Assembly (NCBI RefSeq): GCF_033193315.1
Contig: NZ_CP136187.1
Location: 2,046,001-2,110,000, forward strand
Source of the DNA: Agathobaculum sp. NTUH-O15-33
GTDB lineage: Bacteria > Bacillota > Clostridia > Oscillospirales > Butyricicoccaceae
Length of the DNA: 64,000 nucleotides
Direction of reading: 5' to 3'
Shown: positions 32,584 through 41,709 of the stretch, piece after piece
How the letters are laid out: each line of letters starts with the position of its first letter
Numbering within the stretch: position 1 is the stretch's first letter
Made by a program: the position numbers and the translations under genes
The notes under the pieces: model-generated
What the model was told of the DNA's origin: nothing
Seen by the model: the letters and a program-made list of their open reading frames with translations, nothing else
Database searches by the model: none

Positions 32584-33654
32584 ATGAAATTCAAAAAGGT
32601 CTGTGCGTTATCACTGGCTTGCAGCGTGCTTCTTCTTGCGGCCTGCGGCGTGAAGGCCCCCCCGCCTTCCCAAACGGAACCAAAGGAGCAAGCGCCGAAC
32701 GCTCCATCCGCCGCCGCAAAGGTTTTCAATATCGGTCACTCCAATCCCGCCGACCCTGACGACCAATATCATTATTTCTGCGTACAGCTCAACAAGAACC
32801 TACAGGATATTTGTGACGGAGCGATCCAGTTTGAAATTTTTTCGGACAACCAGCTCGGCACCGAAACAGAAATGTTTCAGGGCGTCAGCGACGGCTCGAT
32901 CGATGCAGTCTGTATTTCCAACAATATCGTGTCCGGCAGCATCCCACAGCTTCAGGTGTTGGATTTACCGTACTTCTTTGACGCAGAGGATGAGTACCAG
33001 CATCTGGTGGATGACGAAACATTCTTAAGCACCATCACGCCTATCTTTGAAGACACTTGGAATATGCATCAAATCGCGCCTGTTCTGGACGCGTCATGGC
33101 GCACGTTATTCACCAAGGGCAAAGCGGTCGAGTCCTTCGCGGATCTAAAGGATATGAAGGTTCGTGTAACGACCAACCGTGTGCACGAGGCGGCCTATAA
33201 AGCGATGGGCGCTATTCCGGCGGTGATTGCGTGGGGCGAATGCTACACCGCGTTCCAGCAGGGCGTTATTCAGGGCTTGGATGTCGGCGTGCCGATCTCC
33301 GCTACCATGGGTTTTTACGAGGTTTCCGACTATTGCTCGCGTGTGAATCCGTTCCCAATCATGGCGTGGCCGATGATCAATAAGGACAAGTGGGACGCGC
33401 TGACCGAGGAGGAACAGGGCTGGATCACCGAGGCCGCCACAAAGGCCGCGCTTGACCAACGCACGCATCAGCGCAAAATGGAAGAATCCTTTACACAGAT
33501 GATGGAGGAAAAGGGCATCGCGTTCTTCTCCCCCGACCTTGCCCCCTTTAAGGAGGCAACAGCCAGCGTGCGCGAGCAGTTTAAGCCGGAGATCGGCGAA
33601 GCTTTTTATGATGAATGCCTTGCCACCGTTGAAACATATCGTGCCGGCAAATAG
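32584..33654 (+). CDS. TRAP transporter substrate-binding lipoprotein DctP (system 1)
   Basis: This is the extracytoplasmic solute receptor of a tripartite ATP-independent transporter, 356 residues. The lipoprotein signal ends in LLAAC (Cys21). The mature domain has the DctP pattern: FNIGHSNPADPD, FEIFSDNQLGTETEMFQGVSDGSID, then MKVRVTTNRVHEAAYKAMGAIPAVIAWGECYTAFQQGVIQGLD, where the Arg in KVRV normally salt-bridges the substrate carboxylate. The ligand is therefore probably an organic acid. AAGGAGAATT precedes the start. The permease genes follow after a stem-loop. Confidence 0.94.
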   Translation: MKFKKVCALSLACSVLLLAACGVKAPPPSQTEPKEQAPNAPSAAAKVFNIGHSNPADPDDQYHYFCVQLNKNLQDICDGAIQFEIFSDNQLGTETEMFQGVSDGSIDAVCISNNIVSGSIPQLQVLDLPYFFDAEDEYQHLVDDETFLSTITPIFEDTWNMHQIAPVLDASWRTLFTKGKAVESFADLKDMKVRVTTNRVHEAAYKAMGAIPAVIAWGECYTAFQQGVIQGLDVGVPISATMGFYEVSDYCSRVNPFPIMAWPMINKDKWDALTEEEQGWITEAATKAALDQRTHQRKMEESFTQMMEEKGIAFFSPDLAPFKEATASVREQFKPEIGEAFYDECLATVETYRAGK

Positions 33655-33671
33655 TCGGAACGTCATGATCC

Positions 33672-33709
33672 TGATCCGGCGCAGCTCCAGCGGTGCTGCG
33701 CCGGGTATC
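33672..33709 (+). promoter_or_regulatory. Intercistronic stem-loop after dctP (system 1)
   Basis: CCGGCGCAGC (33676-33685) pairs perfectly with GCTGCGCCGG (33695-33704) over a 9-base loop, without a T-run. The position between the receptor gene and its permease genes fits an mRNA-stabilising element that raises receptor over permease levels. Confidence 0.65.
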
Positions 33710-33729
33710 ATCAAAAGGAGTTGAAGTGT

Positions 33730-34293
33730 ATGCAATGGGCCAAGAAATTGGACAGCCGCGTGCAAAAGATCAATGCATTACTCATGCACATAGCCTGTAT
33801 TTTTCTCGGTATCCTCGTCGTTGCGTGCGTTCTCATGGTCCTGACACGTTTTATCCCGAATTTTACCTTGACGGGTCTGGAGGAGATCGCGCGGTATTCC
33901 TTTATTTTTCTCACATTTTTTTCAGCGGGCGCGGGCGCGGGGAGCAACGCGCACCCCGGTTTGACGCTTTTACGCGATGCGCTCCCGCAAAAGGGCCGTT
34001 TCGTCCTTGATCTCATCATCTATACATTCATCCTGCTTTTCGGCCTGATCTTTATCTTCTATGGCTTTCAGGCGACGGCGGGCGTATCCAAGCTCATCTC
34101 CACCTCCTGGCGTATTCCCATGCCGGTGATCTATTCCTCCGCGGTACTGGGCGGCATTTTTATCACCGGCAACACAATCAACAATATGCTCCAGCTTATC
34201 ATATGCGGTAACGATAAACGCAGCGCGGAAATCGAAGAGGTTCAAATCGTAGCCGCTCAGAACGCCGAAACGGAAGGGGGAAAATGCATATGA
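33730..34293 (+). CDS. TRAP transporter small permease DctQ (system 1)
   Basis: This four-helix membrane subunit of 187 residues carries the hydrophobic pattern and sequence flavour of DctQ (VLTRFIPNFTLTGLEEIARYSFIFLTFFSAGAGA; the ExxRY motif is conserved). The ATG at 33730 lies 9 bases after AAAGGAG; the TTG at 33721 abuts it. It overlaps the dctM gene by 10 bases, indicating coupled translation. Confidence 0.9.
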   Translation: MQWAKKLDSRVQKINALLMHIACIFLGILVVACVLMVLTRFIPNFTLTGLEEIARYSFIFLTFFSAGAGAGSNAHPGLTLLRDALPQKGRFVLDLIIYTFILLFGLIFIFYGFQATAGVSKLISTSWRIPMPVIYSSAVLGGIFITGNTINNMLQLIICGNDKRSAEIEEVQIVAAQNAETEGGKCI

Positions 34294-35573
34294 CCTCCGC
34301 CGCCATTCTATTTGGTCTGCTGTTTCTTCTTCTAGCCTTGTGCGTGCCGATCGGTTACGCCATTGGCCTTTCCTGCTGCGGACTGGCGCTGCTCACCGGC
34401 GCCTGCGACTTATCAGCCATACCCGCCAAGATGATAACCGGCAATGACTCATTTATCTTTCTTGCGGTTCCCATGTTCACTTTTGCCGGATATTTAATGG
34501 AGGCCGGCAGCATATCGGAACGACTGATTAATTGGGTCAACAAAGTTTTCGGCCGCGTGCCCGGCAGCATGGGAGCAGTCGCTATCATAACCTGCGCCAT
34601 CTTTGCTGCGCTGACCGGTTCGGGCGCCGCAACGACCGCCGCTGTCGGCGCGATCATGTATCCCTTAATGCGCAGAGCGGAATATTCCGAGGAAACAGCT
34701 TCCGGCATCATCGCATCCGGCGGCGTGCTCGGCCCTGTTATTCCGCCAAGCGTGCCGATGATCATATATGGCTCCGCCATGGGCGTGTCTATTTCCGATA
34801 TGTTCCTTGGCGGCGTCATTCCGGGGCTATTGATCGCGGCTTCGTTCCTTATCTTTAATACTTGGTATGCCATCAAGCATAAGCTCCCCCGCAATATGAC
34901 CAAATACACCGTTGTTGATATTTTGAAGGCCACTTGGCATAGTTTAGGCGTGCTGCTGCTGCCGGTCATTATTCTGGGCGGGATCTATTCCGGCCTGTTC
35001 ACCCCAACAGAGGCCGCGGCTGTGGCTATTGTATACAGCAGCGCGCTGATGATCGCTTATAAACGGTTTTCTATTCAGCGCTATTTTCAGGCCATGAAGC
35101 GTACCGCCGCCACCACAGGCGTGATCCTGCTGATCGTGGCGATCTCCAACGCCTTCGCGTTCCTGCTTACCAAGGAGCGCATCCCCGCCAAGCTGACGGA
35201 GACGGTGGTTCCACTGCTCGGCAACGCATACGTTTACCTCGCGGTCGTCATCATCATCTTCCTGATTGCCGGCGCGCTGATGGATACCGCGCCTGCACTG
35301 CTGATCCTTGCGCCGATCCTTGTGCCGATTGGCGTTGAGTTTGGGCTGAGCGAACTGCATCTCGGCGTACTCATGTGCATCATTATGATCTGCGGTCTGA
35401 TTACGCCGCCGTTTGGTTTAAACTTATTCACCATTTCTTCCACCGCGGGCGTTTCCTTTGAACAGGCAACCAGAGGCGCTTTGCCGATGATTATATGCTG
35501 TATCATCGTTTGTATCCTTTGCGCTTATATCCCCGAGCTGATCACCTTTCTTCCCGCAGCGGTGGGCGGCTGA
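34284..35573 (+). CDS. TRAP transporter large permease DctM (system 1)
   Basis: This membrane transport subunit of 429 residues has about 12 helices. It has the DctM signatures FIFLAVPMFTFAGYLMEAGSISERLI, AIFAALTGSGAATTAAVGAIMYPLM, SGGVLGPVIPPSVPMIIYGSAMGVSISDMFLGG and YSGLFTPTEAAAVAIVYS. It forms the Na+-coupled pathway with DctQ and receives substrate from DctP. The start could also be the ATG at 34290, which is better spaced from GGAAGGGGG. Confidence 0.94.
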   Translation: MHMTSAAILFGLLFLLLALCVPIGYAIGLSCCGLALLTGACDLSAIPAKMITGNDSFIFLAVPMFTFAGYLMEAGSISERLINWVNKVFGRVPGSMGAVAIITCAIFAALTGSGAATTAAVGAIMYPLMRRAEYSEETASGIIASGGVLGPVIPPSVPMIIYGSAMGVSISDMFLGGVIPGLLIAASFLIFNTWYAIKHKLPRNMTKYTVVDILKATWHSLGVLLLPVIILGGIYSGLFTPTEAAAVAIVYSSALMIAYKRFSIQRYFQAMKRTAATTGVILLIVAISNAFAFLLTKERIPAKLTETVVPLLGNAYVYLAVVIIIFLIAGALMDTAPALLILAPILVPIGVEFGLSELHLGVLMCIIMICGLITPPFGLNLFTISSTAGVSFEQATRGALPMIICCIIVCILCAYIPELITFLPAAVGG

Positions 35574-35645
35574 TAAAAGACAAGACAGCAAAAGACGGCG
35601 TGTTTCGTACAGAACGACACATAGGTCAAAAAGGAGACTGCACAC

Positions 35646-36728
35646 ATGAAACATATCAAAAGACTGCTTGCAGCGGCATTGACGCTGGGGATGACGTTGC
35701 TTTCGCTCACCGCTTGTGATAGCGGCGGCGATACGGCTAGCGACCGGCAGCATGAAGCGCAGACCGCCGACGCCGCCCAAAGTGCAAACGGCGCGGAATA
35801 TGAACCGGTAAACTTTGTGCTGGGTCATGTAGGCGCGGCAAGCGATGTAAACCTTTTGCAGCGCTTTGCGGAAAAGTTCAAGAACGATGTGGAGGAAAAA
35901 AGTCACGGTCAGGTTACGATAGAGATTCACCCCGGCGGCGAACTGGGCGGCGAACGCGATCTGGTGGAGGGCGTACAGCTAGGCACGATCGATATGGCGT
36001 TAAGCTCCTCCAATGTGCTGGGGAATTTCGTATCCGATGTGTTCGCCTTTGACTTTCCCTTCTTATTTAAGGACGAGGCTCATGCGGCGCGTGTTTTTGA
36101 CGGCGATATCGGCCAAGAGATGCGTCAAAAGGTAATCGCCGCATCGGGCATCAACGTTTTGGTTTGGCCATCCAACGGCGCGCGTCAGATCATGAACAGC
36201 AAGCGGCCGGTCACAAAGGCCGCCGACCTAAAGGGAATCAAGATCCGCACGGCGGAAAACAAGATCCATATGGCGTTGTTTTCCGCGCTCGGCGCAGATC
36301 CCACTCCGATCGGCGCGCCCGAGCTTTATACTTCTTTGCAGCAGGGCGTTGTAGACGCCATGGAAGGGACGCTGACCTGGATCGTACCGGCCAAGTATTA
36401 TGAGGTTCAGCCTTATGTATCCATGACCAGCCATTTATACGCGCCCTCTATTTTAGCGATGAATGACGCCGCCTTTCAGGCGCTGCCAGAAAATACGCGC
36501 ACGCTTTTGCAGGAATGCGCCGAGACCGCCCGCGACTATCAGCGCGATTATGTGACGAACGCAGATGAGGATATGATCAAGATCCTAGAAGAAAACGGCA
36601 TTCAAGTGACGCGTGCCGAGGATATCGACCGGCAATCCTTTGTAGAGGCGACGCAAGTGGTTTACGATGAGCTGGGTGCTGATTACAAGGAGATCATTGA
36701 CAGAATTAAGGCGTTGGAAAATGCATGA
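35646..36728 (+). CDS. TRAP transporter substrate-binding lipoprotein DctP (system 2)
   Basis: This 360-residue receptor has a lipobox LTAC (Cys24). It shows the canonical DctP features FKNDVEEKSHGQVTIEIHPGGELGGERDLVEGVQLGTIDM and FAFDFPFLF. The ligand-binding region is GIKIRTAENKIHMALFSALGADPTPIGAPELYTSLQQGVVDAMEG, with the conserved carboxylate-binding Arg in KIRT. It is clearly divergent from the first receptor of the operon, so it probably binds a different or overlapping acid. AAAGGAG precedes the start. Confidence 0.95.
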   Translation: MKHIKRLLAAALTLGMTLLSLTACDSGGDTASDRQHEAQTADAAQSANGAEYEPVNFVLGHVGAASDVNLLQRFAEKFKNDVEEKSHGQVTIEIHPGGELGGERDLVEGVQLGTIDMALSSSNVLGNFVSDVFAFDFPFLFKDEAHAARVFDGDIGQEMRQKVIAASGINVLVWPSNGARQIMNSKRPVTKAADLKGIKIRTAENKIHMALFSALGADPTPIGAPELYTSLQQGVVDAMEGTLTWIVPAKYYEVQPYVSMTSHLYAPSILAMNDAAFQALPENTRTLLQECAETARDYQRDYVTNADEDMIKILEENGIQVTRAEDIDRQSFVEATQVVYDELGADYKEIIDRIKALENA

Positions 36729-36758
36729 GGCCGCGCGGTATGGAAAGGAGGACTTAGG

Positions 36759-37271
36759 ATGACGCGGAAATTGCTGAAGGCTGTGGACACGATCAACGGC
36801 GCGATCAAAGCAATTCTAGGCGTGTTTCTAATGATCATGTCTGCCATTATCATCATTCAGGTCGTTTTCCGGTTTATCTTGCATGCGGCGCTGCCGTGGT
36901 CGGAAGAATTGACGCGGTATTTGATGATTTATATCGTATTTTTCGGCGCGGCCTATGCCGTTCGGTACAACAAGCTCATGCGGGTGGAATTCGTGGAAAC
37001 AATTTTGCCGCAAAAGGCGCAAAAGTGGTATTTTCTTCTCATGAACGCGGTGCTTATTTTCACCTTTTTGGTCATAACGATCGCCGGATTTGAGTTTACC
37101 CGCATGGCGTTGAACCAGCGTTCGCCAGGACTGCATGTGAGAATGGCCTATGTGTATGTGGCCATACCGGTAAGCGGCCTCTTAATGATGATGAATTCTC
37201 TTGCCCTGACCATTGAAAAATTCTTGTCTGAACGGGAACAGAAAATACAGCGCGGGGAGGTGGCGGAGTAA
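36759..37271 (+). CDS. TRAP transporter small permease DctQ (system 2)
   Basis: This 170-residue four-helix protein contains the DctQ motif LPWSEELTRYLMIYIVFFGAAYAVR (ExxRY) followed by two further helices. The ribosome binding site is AAAGGAGG. Its stop overlaps the start of the next gene (TAATG), so translation is coupled to dctM. Confidence 0.92.
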   Translation: MTRKLLKAVDTINGAIKAILGVFLMIMSAIIIIQVVFRFILHAALPWSEELTRYLMIYIVFFGAAYAVRYNKLMRVEFVETILPQKAQKWYFLLMNAVLIFTFLVITIAGFEFTRMALNQRSPGLHVRMAYVYVAIPVSGLLMMMNSLALTIEKFLSEREQKIQRGEVAE

Positions 37272-38533
37272 TGGTTGCCATATTATTTATTTTATTTCTT
37301 GCGCTGATCATACTTGGCACGCCTATCGCCGTATCGCTGGTTTCCTCGTCGCTGACGTACTTGATGGGCGCGACAACCATTCCGTTGACCGTTGTCGCGC
37401 AGCGCATGTTTACAGGGGCGGATTCCTTCCCTCTCATGGCGGTCCCGTTTTTCATTGTCGCCGGTGTTTTAATGGAATCCGGCGGTATATCCAAAAAGCT
37501 GATCCGCTTTGCCGATGCCTGCTTGGGACACCGTACGGGCGGGCTGGCGATGGTGGTGATCGTGACCTCGGCCTTTTTCGCGGCGATTTCAGGATCCAGC
37601 GCGGCCACGGTCACGGCGATCGGGATGATCATGATCCCCGCCATGATCAGCAAGGGCTACGACAGACGGTTTGCCGCCGCGGTACAGTGCTGTTCGGGGC
37701 AAATGGGCATTATCATCCCGCCAAGTATCGCCATGGTGGTTTTTGCCGTCTCGACCGAGACCTCGATCAGCGATATGTTCAAGGCCGGTTTTATTCCGGG
37801 TATTTTTATGGCTATTTGCCTATGCACGTTATCCTATTTCGTTTGCAAAAAGCGCGGCTATGTAGGGTCGGAAAAATCCACTTGGAAACAGCGCGCGATC
37901 GCTTTTAAGGACGCGTTTCTTGCTATTCTCATGCCGGTATTGGTTTTAGGCACGATTTACGCCGGGGTGTGTACGCCGACGGAATCGGCGGCCATCGCGG
38001 TTATTTACGCCTTTGTTTTGGGCAAATTCGTTTATCATGAACTGACGTGGAAAAAAGTGATAAAGCAGTTTGCCGACGCGGCGATCACCACGGCGACCAT
38101 CTTATTCCTGATTGCCTGCGCCTGCGTGTTTGCATGGGTACTGGGCAGGTTGAACGTTCCGTCGCAGGTCGCGGCGGCCATCACTTCCATCGCACACAAT
38201 AAGATCGTCTTTCTGCTGCTGGTGAACCTACTGCTTTTCATTGTCGGCATGTTTATGGATGTTGCTCCGGCCATTACCATTTTGGCGCCCCTGCTCTGCC
38301 CGGTGGCTCTGGGCTTTGGCATCAACATCATTCATTTCGGTATCATTATGGTCGTCAATTTGGCGGTCGGCTTGTGCACCCCGCCGGTTGGTATCAACAT
38401 CTTTTTATCCTGTCAGATCGCGGAGATCCCGTTTACAGCCATACTAAAAGATATTTTGCCGTTTTTACTTGTGCTGATATTGGTCACGTTGGCGATCACC
38501 TTTGTCCCATGGATGTCGCTGGCGCTGCTTTGA
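37271..38533 (+). CDS. TRAP transporter large permease DctM (system 2)
   Basis: This 420-residue polytopic permease has the DctM hallmarks SFPLMAVPFFIVAGVLMESGGISKKLI, FAAISGSSAATVTAIGMIMIPAM, CSGQMGIIIPPSIAMVVFAVSTETSISDMFKAG and YAGVCTPTESAAIAVIYA. It completes a second full P-Q-M set directly behind the first, which is unusual within one operon. It likely moves a second organic acid by Na+ symport. Confidence 0.95.
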   Translation: MVAILFILFLALIILGTPIAVSLVSSSLTYLMGATTIPLTVVAQRMFTGADSFPLMAVPFFIVAGVLMESGGISKKLIRFADACLGHRTGGLAMVVIVTSAFFAAISGSSAATVTAIGMIMIPAMISKGYDRRFAAAVQCCSGQMGIIIPPSIAMVVFAVSTETSISDMFKAGFIPGIFMAICLCTLSYFVCKKRGYVGSEKSTWKQRAIAFKDAFLAILMPVLVLGTIYAGVCTPTESAAIAVIYAFVLGKFVYHELTWKKVIKQFADAAITTATILFLIACACVFAWVLGRLNVPSQVAAAITSIAHNKIVFLLLVNLLLFIVGMFMDVAPAITILAPLLCPVALGFGINIIHFGIIMVVNLAVGLCTPPVGINIFLSCQIAEIPFTAILKDILPFLLVLILVTLAITFVPWMSLALL

Positions 38534-38559
38534 CGCGCTGCTGAGAAAGGAAGATAACC

Positions 38560-39315
38560 GTGAACTACACGATCACGCCTATTATGCTGGGCCGTTTTGT
38601 CGCACATGAAAAATCCGTTTTTACATACAAAAAGGATTACGGTGTGGGCCTGAACTGTCCATTATTCGTCTTTTTGGTACAAGGCGGAGGAAAGACGGTT
38701 TTATTCGATTGCGGCCCGGTCAGTCCCGAGCTCGCGCCTGCGAAAAACCACCGCCAGATTACCGATCACATCTCACTGACACAAGCGCTCGCTTCCAAGG
38801 GATTGACACCGGACGATATCGACTGCGTGGTGCTGTCCCACCTGCATTGGGATCATTCCTACAATTTGGAGCTGTTCCCACATTGCCCGATCTATGTGCA
38901 GGCGAAAGAAGTTGCATATTCGCTCAACCCCTTGCCCTGCGACTATACGAACTGCAATATAAGGAGGGGCAATGGAATGCCCCAGTGGCTAAACGGCTAT
39001 GAAAGCTTTGTGATGCTGGACGGCGACTATCTGCTCGCGGATGGGCTGAAAATTTTGACGCTTGGGGGGCACAGTCCCGCGCTGCACGGCTTGCTGGTGG
39101 ATACCGAAGAAGGTCGCTACCTGCTGTCGAGCGATCACTATCCCCTTCTCGAAAATTTTACGGAGGGACTGCCCTCGGGCAACCATACCGACCTTGGATT
39201 GTGGTACGAAAGCCACGAAAAGGCAAAAAAAGCAGCGGATTTTGTGCTGCCGGGGCACGACGATTGCGTGCTCGAACGGGACGTATACGGAAAACTTGAA
39301 AATGGGAGGAAATAA
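38560..39315 (+). CDS. Metallo-beta-lactamase fold hydrolase (AHL-lactonase-like)
   Basis: This cytoplasmic metal hydrolase of 251 residues has the di-zinc signature HxHxDH (LSHLHWDHSYN). Further ligands are in GGHSPALHGLLVD and SSDHYPL and the C-terminal His of LPGHDD. The general arrangement is that of N-acyl homoserine lactonases, but in a catabolic operon a sugar lactone or thioester is a more likely substrate (inference). It starts at a GTG (38560) behind AAAGGAAG and lies 26 bases after dctM. The HpcH gene follows after 3 bases. Confidence 0.88.
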   Translation: MNYTITPIMLGRFVAHEKSVFTYKKDYGVGLNCPLFVFLVQGGGKTVLFDCGPVSPELAPAKNHRQITDHISLTQALASKGLTPDDIDCVVLSHLHWDHSYNLELFPHCPIYVQAKEVAYSLNPLPCDYTNCNIRRGNGMPQWLNGYESFVMLDGDYLLADGLKILTLGGHSPALHGLLVDTEEGRYLLSSDHYPLLENFTEGLPSGNHTDLGLWYESHEKAKKAADFVLPGHDDCVLERDVYGKLENGRK

Positions 39316-39318
39316 CCA

Positions 39319-40122
39319 ATGTATAATTTACAAAAAATTTCTGATAAGCTGAACGCCGGAAAGGTACCGATCGGTTCCCACGTTGGATTTGACAGCCCCT
39401 TTTTAACCGAAGCGCTGGCCGGTTGCGGCTTTGATTTTATTTGGATCGACGCGGAGCATTCCGCGATTGACAAGAAGGACATACAAAACCATTTGCTTGC
39501 CTGCCGCGCGGCAGGCGTCGCCGGCATCGTTCGTGTACCGTGGAACGATCATGTATTTATCAAAAGCGTGCTGGACATGGGCGCGGACGGCATCATCGTT
39601 CCCATGGTCCGGTCGCTTGAAGAGGCTAAACAGGCCGCCGCCGCCACGCATTACCCGCCTTTTGGGGTGCGCGGCATGGGCACGCGCCGCGCGGTCAACT
39701 ATTCCATGTGGGACAAGGCGGAGTACACCGCTAACGAGGATAAGCATGTTTGGACCATCGTGCAGATCGAACATGTAAGTGTTGTGCCGGATCTGGAAGC
39801 GATCGCCGCGCTGCCCGGCATATCGGGTTTTGTCATCGGGCCAAACGATTACGCCATGAGCATGAACACGCCGTTAAACCGCTATACGGCGGCTTCGCCC
39901 GAAGCGCGGGCGGAATTTGATAAGATCGGTGAAATATTGCGCAAGACCGGCAAGCCCTATGGCGTTTCCGGCGCATACAGCGAAAATTTTGTCAAAGACT
40001 GGCTTGACCGTGGAGCTGATTGGCTATGTATGAATTTCGATTTTAACTACATTGTCAATGGCGGGCGCGCGGTTCTTCAGAACACGCATCAAATGCTCGA
40101 TACCCTTGGCAAGGCCTATTGA
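39319..40122 (+). CDS. HpcH/HpaI-family class II pyruvate aldolase
   Basis: This metal-dependent aldolase of 267 residues has the family motifs FIWIDAEHSAIDKKD (general-base region), IVRVPWNDHVFIKSVLDMGADGIIVPMV and QIEH (metal-binding Glu), with VIGPNDYAMSMNTPL supplying the Asp. Members cleave 2-oxo-4-hydroxy acids to pyruvate or oxaloacetate and an aldehyde. That is the expected carbon-carbon cleavage step after dehydrogenation of a sugar acid. AGGAAATAACC precedes the start. Confidence 0.93.
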   Translation: MYNLQKISDKLNAGKVPIGSHVGFDSPFLTEALAGCGFDFIWIDAEHSAIDKKDIQNHLLACRAAGVAGIVRVPWNDHVFIKSVLDMGADGIIVPMVRSLEEAKQAAAATHYPPFGVRGMGTRRAVNYSMWDKAEYTANEDKHVWTIVQIEHVSVVPDLEAIAALPGISGFVIGPNDYAMSMNTPLNRYTAASPEARAEFDKIGEILRKTGKPYGVSGAYSENFVKDWLDRGADWLCMNFDFNYIVNGGRAVLQNTHQMLDTLGKAY

Positions 40123-40140
40123 TCAGGAGGTTGCTCTCTC

Positions 40141-40875
40141 ATGGAAGTTTTAACGGCAACGCAGCTGCAAGCGCTGCAAGAATTCGATACGCCGACAGTC
40201 TGTAATGCGATCGAAGGCTTTGGCGTCAGAGCCAAAACCGAGGGTTTTACCAATCCGTCACTGCGGCTTCGCGTCGGCATGGAGGATAAGCCGATGGTGG
40301 GTTATGCCCGAACGGGCATGATTTCCGCACGTAATCCAGCCGAGCCGAAGCACAATGAAGTGATGAAGGCGTATTACCAACAGTACGAAGGCTTTGCACT
40401 GCCGCAGATCGCGGTCATTCAGGATTTGGATGAGCAGCCGGTCGGCTCCTTTTGGGGCGACGTGCAAGCCACCGTGCATCGGGCGCTTGGGTGCATCGGC
40501 GCCCTCACATCCGGTGGCGTGCGAGATATCAAGGAGGTGGAAAAGGTCGGTTTTTACCTCTTTTCCACCGAGGTGCTGATCTCCCACGCGCACGTCCATA
40601 TGGTCGAGGCGGGCAGCACGGTCGAAATCTGCGGTATGGCGGTGCGCCCCGGCGACTTGATCCATGCGGACTGCCACGGTGCGATCGTTATCCCGCACGA
40701 AATCGCACCCGATCTGGCCGTCGCTTGTCGGCAGGCCATCGACGCGGAAAACGCTCTGCTGTCGCCTTGCCGCAAAGCGTTGGCAAGCGGATGCCGAGTG
40801 ACCGCAGAAGAGCTTATGGGGTGGCGTGCCGAAATGACCTTACGCCGTAACGCCATCGGAAAATTTGGAGAATAA
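40141..40875 (+). CDS. RraA-family protein (4-hydroxy-4-methyl-2-oxoglutarate aldolase-like)
   Basis: This 244-residue protein of the RraA/HMG-aldolase superfamily is recognised by TPTVCNAIEGFG at the N-terminus, GSFWGDVQATVHRALGCIGALTSGGVRDI (the GxxRD metal/substrate motif) and PGDLIHADCHGAIVIP. In catabolic operons such proteins act as oxaloacetate decarboxylases or 4-hydroxy-2-oxoacid aldolases, which fits its position after HpcH. A role in RNase E inhibition is unlikely in this setting. The start has AGGAGG. Confidence 0.9.
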   Translation: MEVLTATQLQALQEFDTPTVCNAIEGFGVRAKTEGFTNPSLRLRVGMEDKPMVGYARTGMISARNPAEPKHNEVMKAYYQQYEGFALPQIAVIQDLDEQPVGSFWGDVQATVHRALGCIGALTSGGVRDIKEVEKVGFYLFSTEVLISHAHVHMVEAGSTVEICGMAVRPGDLIHADCHGAIVIPHEIAPDLAVACRQAIDAENALLSPCRKALASGCRVTAEELMGWRAEMTLRRNAIGKFGE

Positions 40876-40884
40876 GGAGGCGCT

Positions 40885-41709
40885 ATGTTAAACGAAAAAT
40901 ACATTCAGGAAACCGCCCGGCAAATCCGCCGCGATATCGTGACCATGATCCATACGGCCGGGTCAGGTCATCCGGGCGGCTCGCTTTCCTCCGCAGATCT
41001 GCTTGCGACACTGTATTTTACCGATCAGTTTCGATGTGATCCGGCAAATCCGACTTGGCATGATCGGGATCGGTTTATTCTATCCAAGGGACACACCGCG
41101 CCGGTTCTTTACAGCGTACTGGCTCGAAGGGGCTTTTTCCCTCCTGATGAGCTTTTGACCCTGCGAAAATTTGGCTCCCGCCTGCAGGGGCACCCCAAAA
41201 AGGGGACGGTCCCCGGTCTCGACTGCTCCTCCGGCTCGCTTGGTCAGGGATTATCGATAGCAAACGGCATCGCCTTTGCGCTTAAACGCCGCGGATCGGA
41301 TGCGCGCGTTTGCTGCCTTTTGGGCGACGGCGAGCTACAGGAAGGGCAAGTGTGGGAAGCCGCGATGTTCGCCCCGCAACATGGGCTTGACAATGTGCTC
41401 GCGATCGTGGACTGTAACAACGTGCAGCTTGACGGCAAGGTTAGCGACATCAAGGATGTTTACCCGCTGCGTGAAAAGTGGCAGGCCTTTCACTGGAATA
41501 CGATAGAAGTGAACGGACACCATATTAGGGAAATCTATGCGGCCTATCAGGCGGCGCGCGTCTGCAAAGGCAAGCCCACCGTGATTTTCGCCCGGTGCAC
41601 CAAGGGCATGGGGGTTTCTTACATGGAAAACAGCGCGAAATGGCACGGCACGGCGCCGAATGATGAAGAGTATGCGCAGGCAATGGCGGAACTGGGGGTG
41701 CAGTCATGA
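40885..41709 (+). CDS. Transketolase-family N-terminal subunit (pair 2)
   Basis: This TPP pyrophosphate domain subunit of 274 residues has canonical motifs: TAGSGHPGGSLSSADLLA, DRFILSKGHTAPVLY, LQGHP, CSSGSLGQGL and GDGELQEGQVWEA...DCNNVQLDG. It is distinct from the atypical pair at 17553-19385. It follows RraA by 9 bases with AAGGAGG and overlaps the C-terminal subunit gene by four bases. It could transfer a C2 unit from a ketose or 2-oxoacid generated by the aldolases. Confidence 0.94.
   Translation: MLNEKYIQETARQIRRDIVTMIHTAGSGHPGGSLSSADLLATLYFTDQFRCDPANPTWHDRDRFILSKGHTAPVLYSVLARRGFFPPDELLTLRKFGSRLQGHPKKGTVPGLDCSSGSLGQGLSIANGIAFALKRRGSDARVCCLLGDGELQEGQVWEAAMFAPQHGLDNVLAIVDCNNVQLDGKVSDIKDVYPLREKWQAFHWNTIEVNGHHIREIYAAYQAARVCKGKPTVIFARCTKGMGVSYMENSAKWHGTAPNDEEYAQAMAELGVQS

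Noticed and set aside
40141..40875. RNase E inhibitor RraA or menaquinone methyltransferase
   Set aside because: Those names are inherited family labels; the catabolic operon context and the GGVRD motif fit an aldolase/decarboxylase role better.
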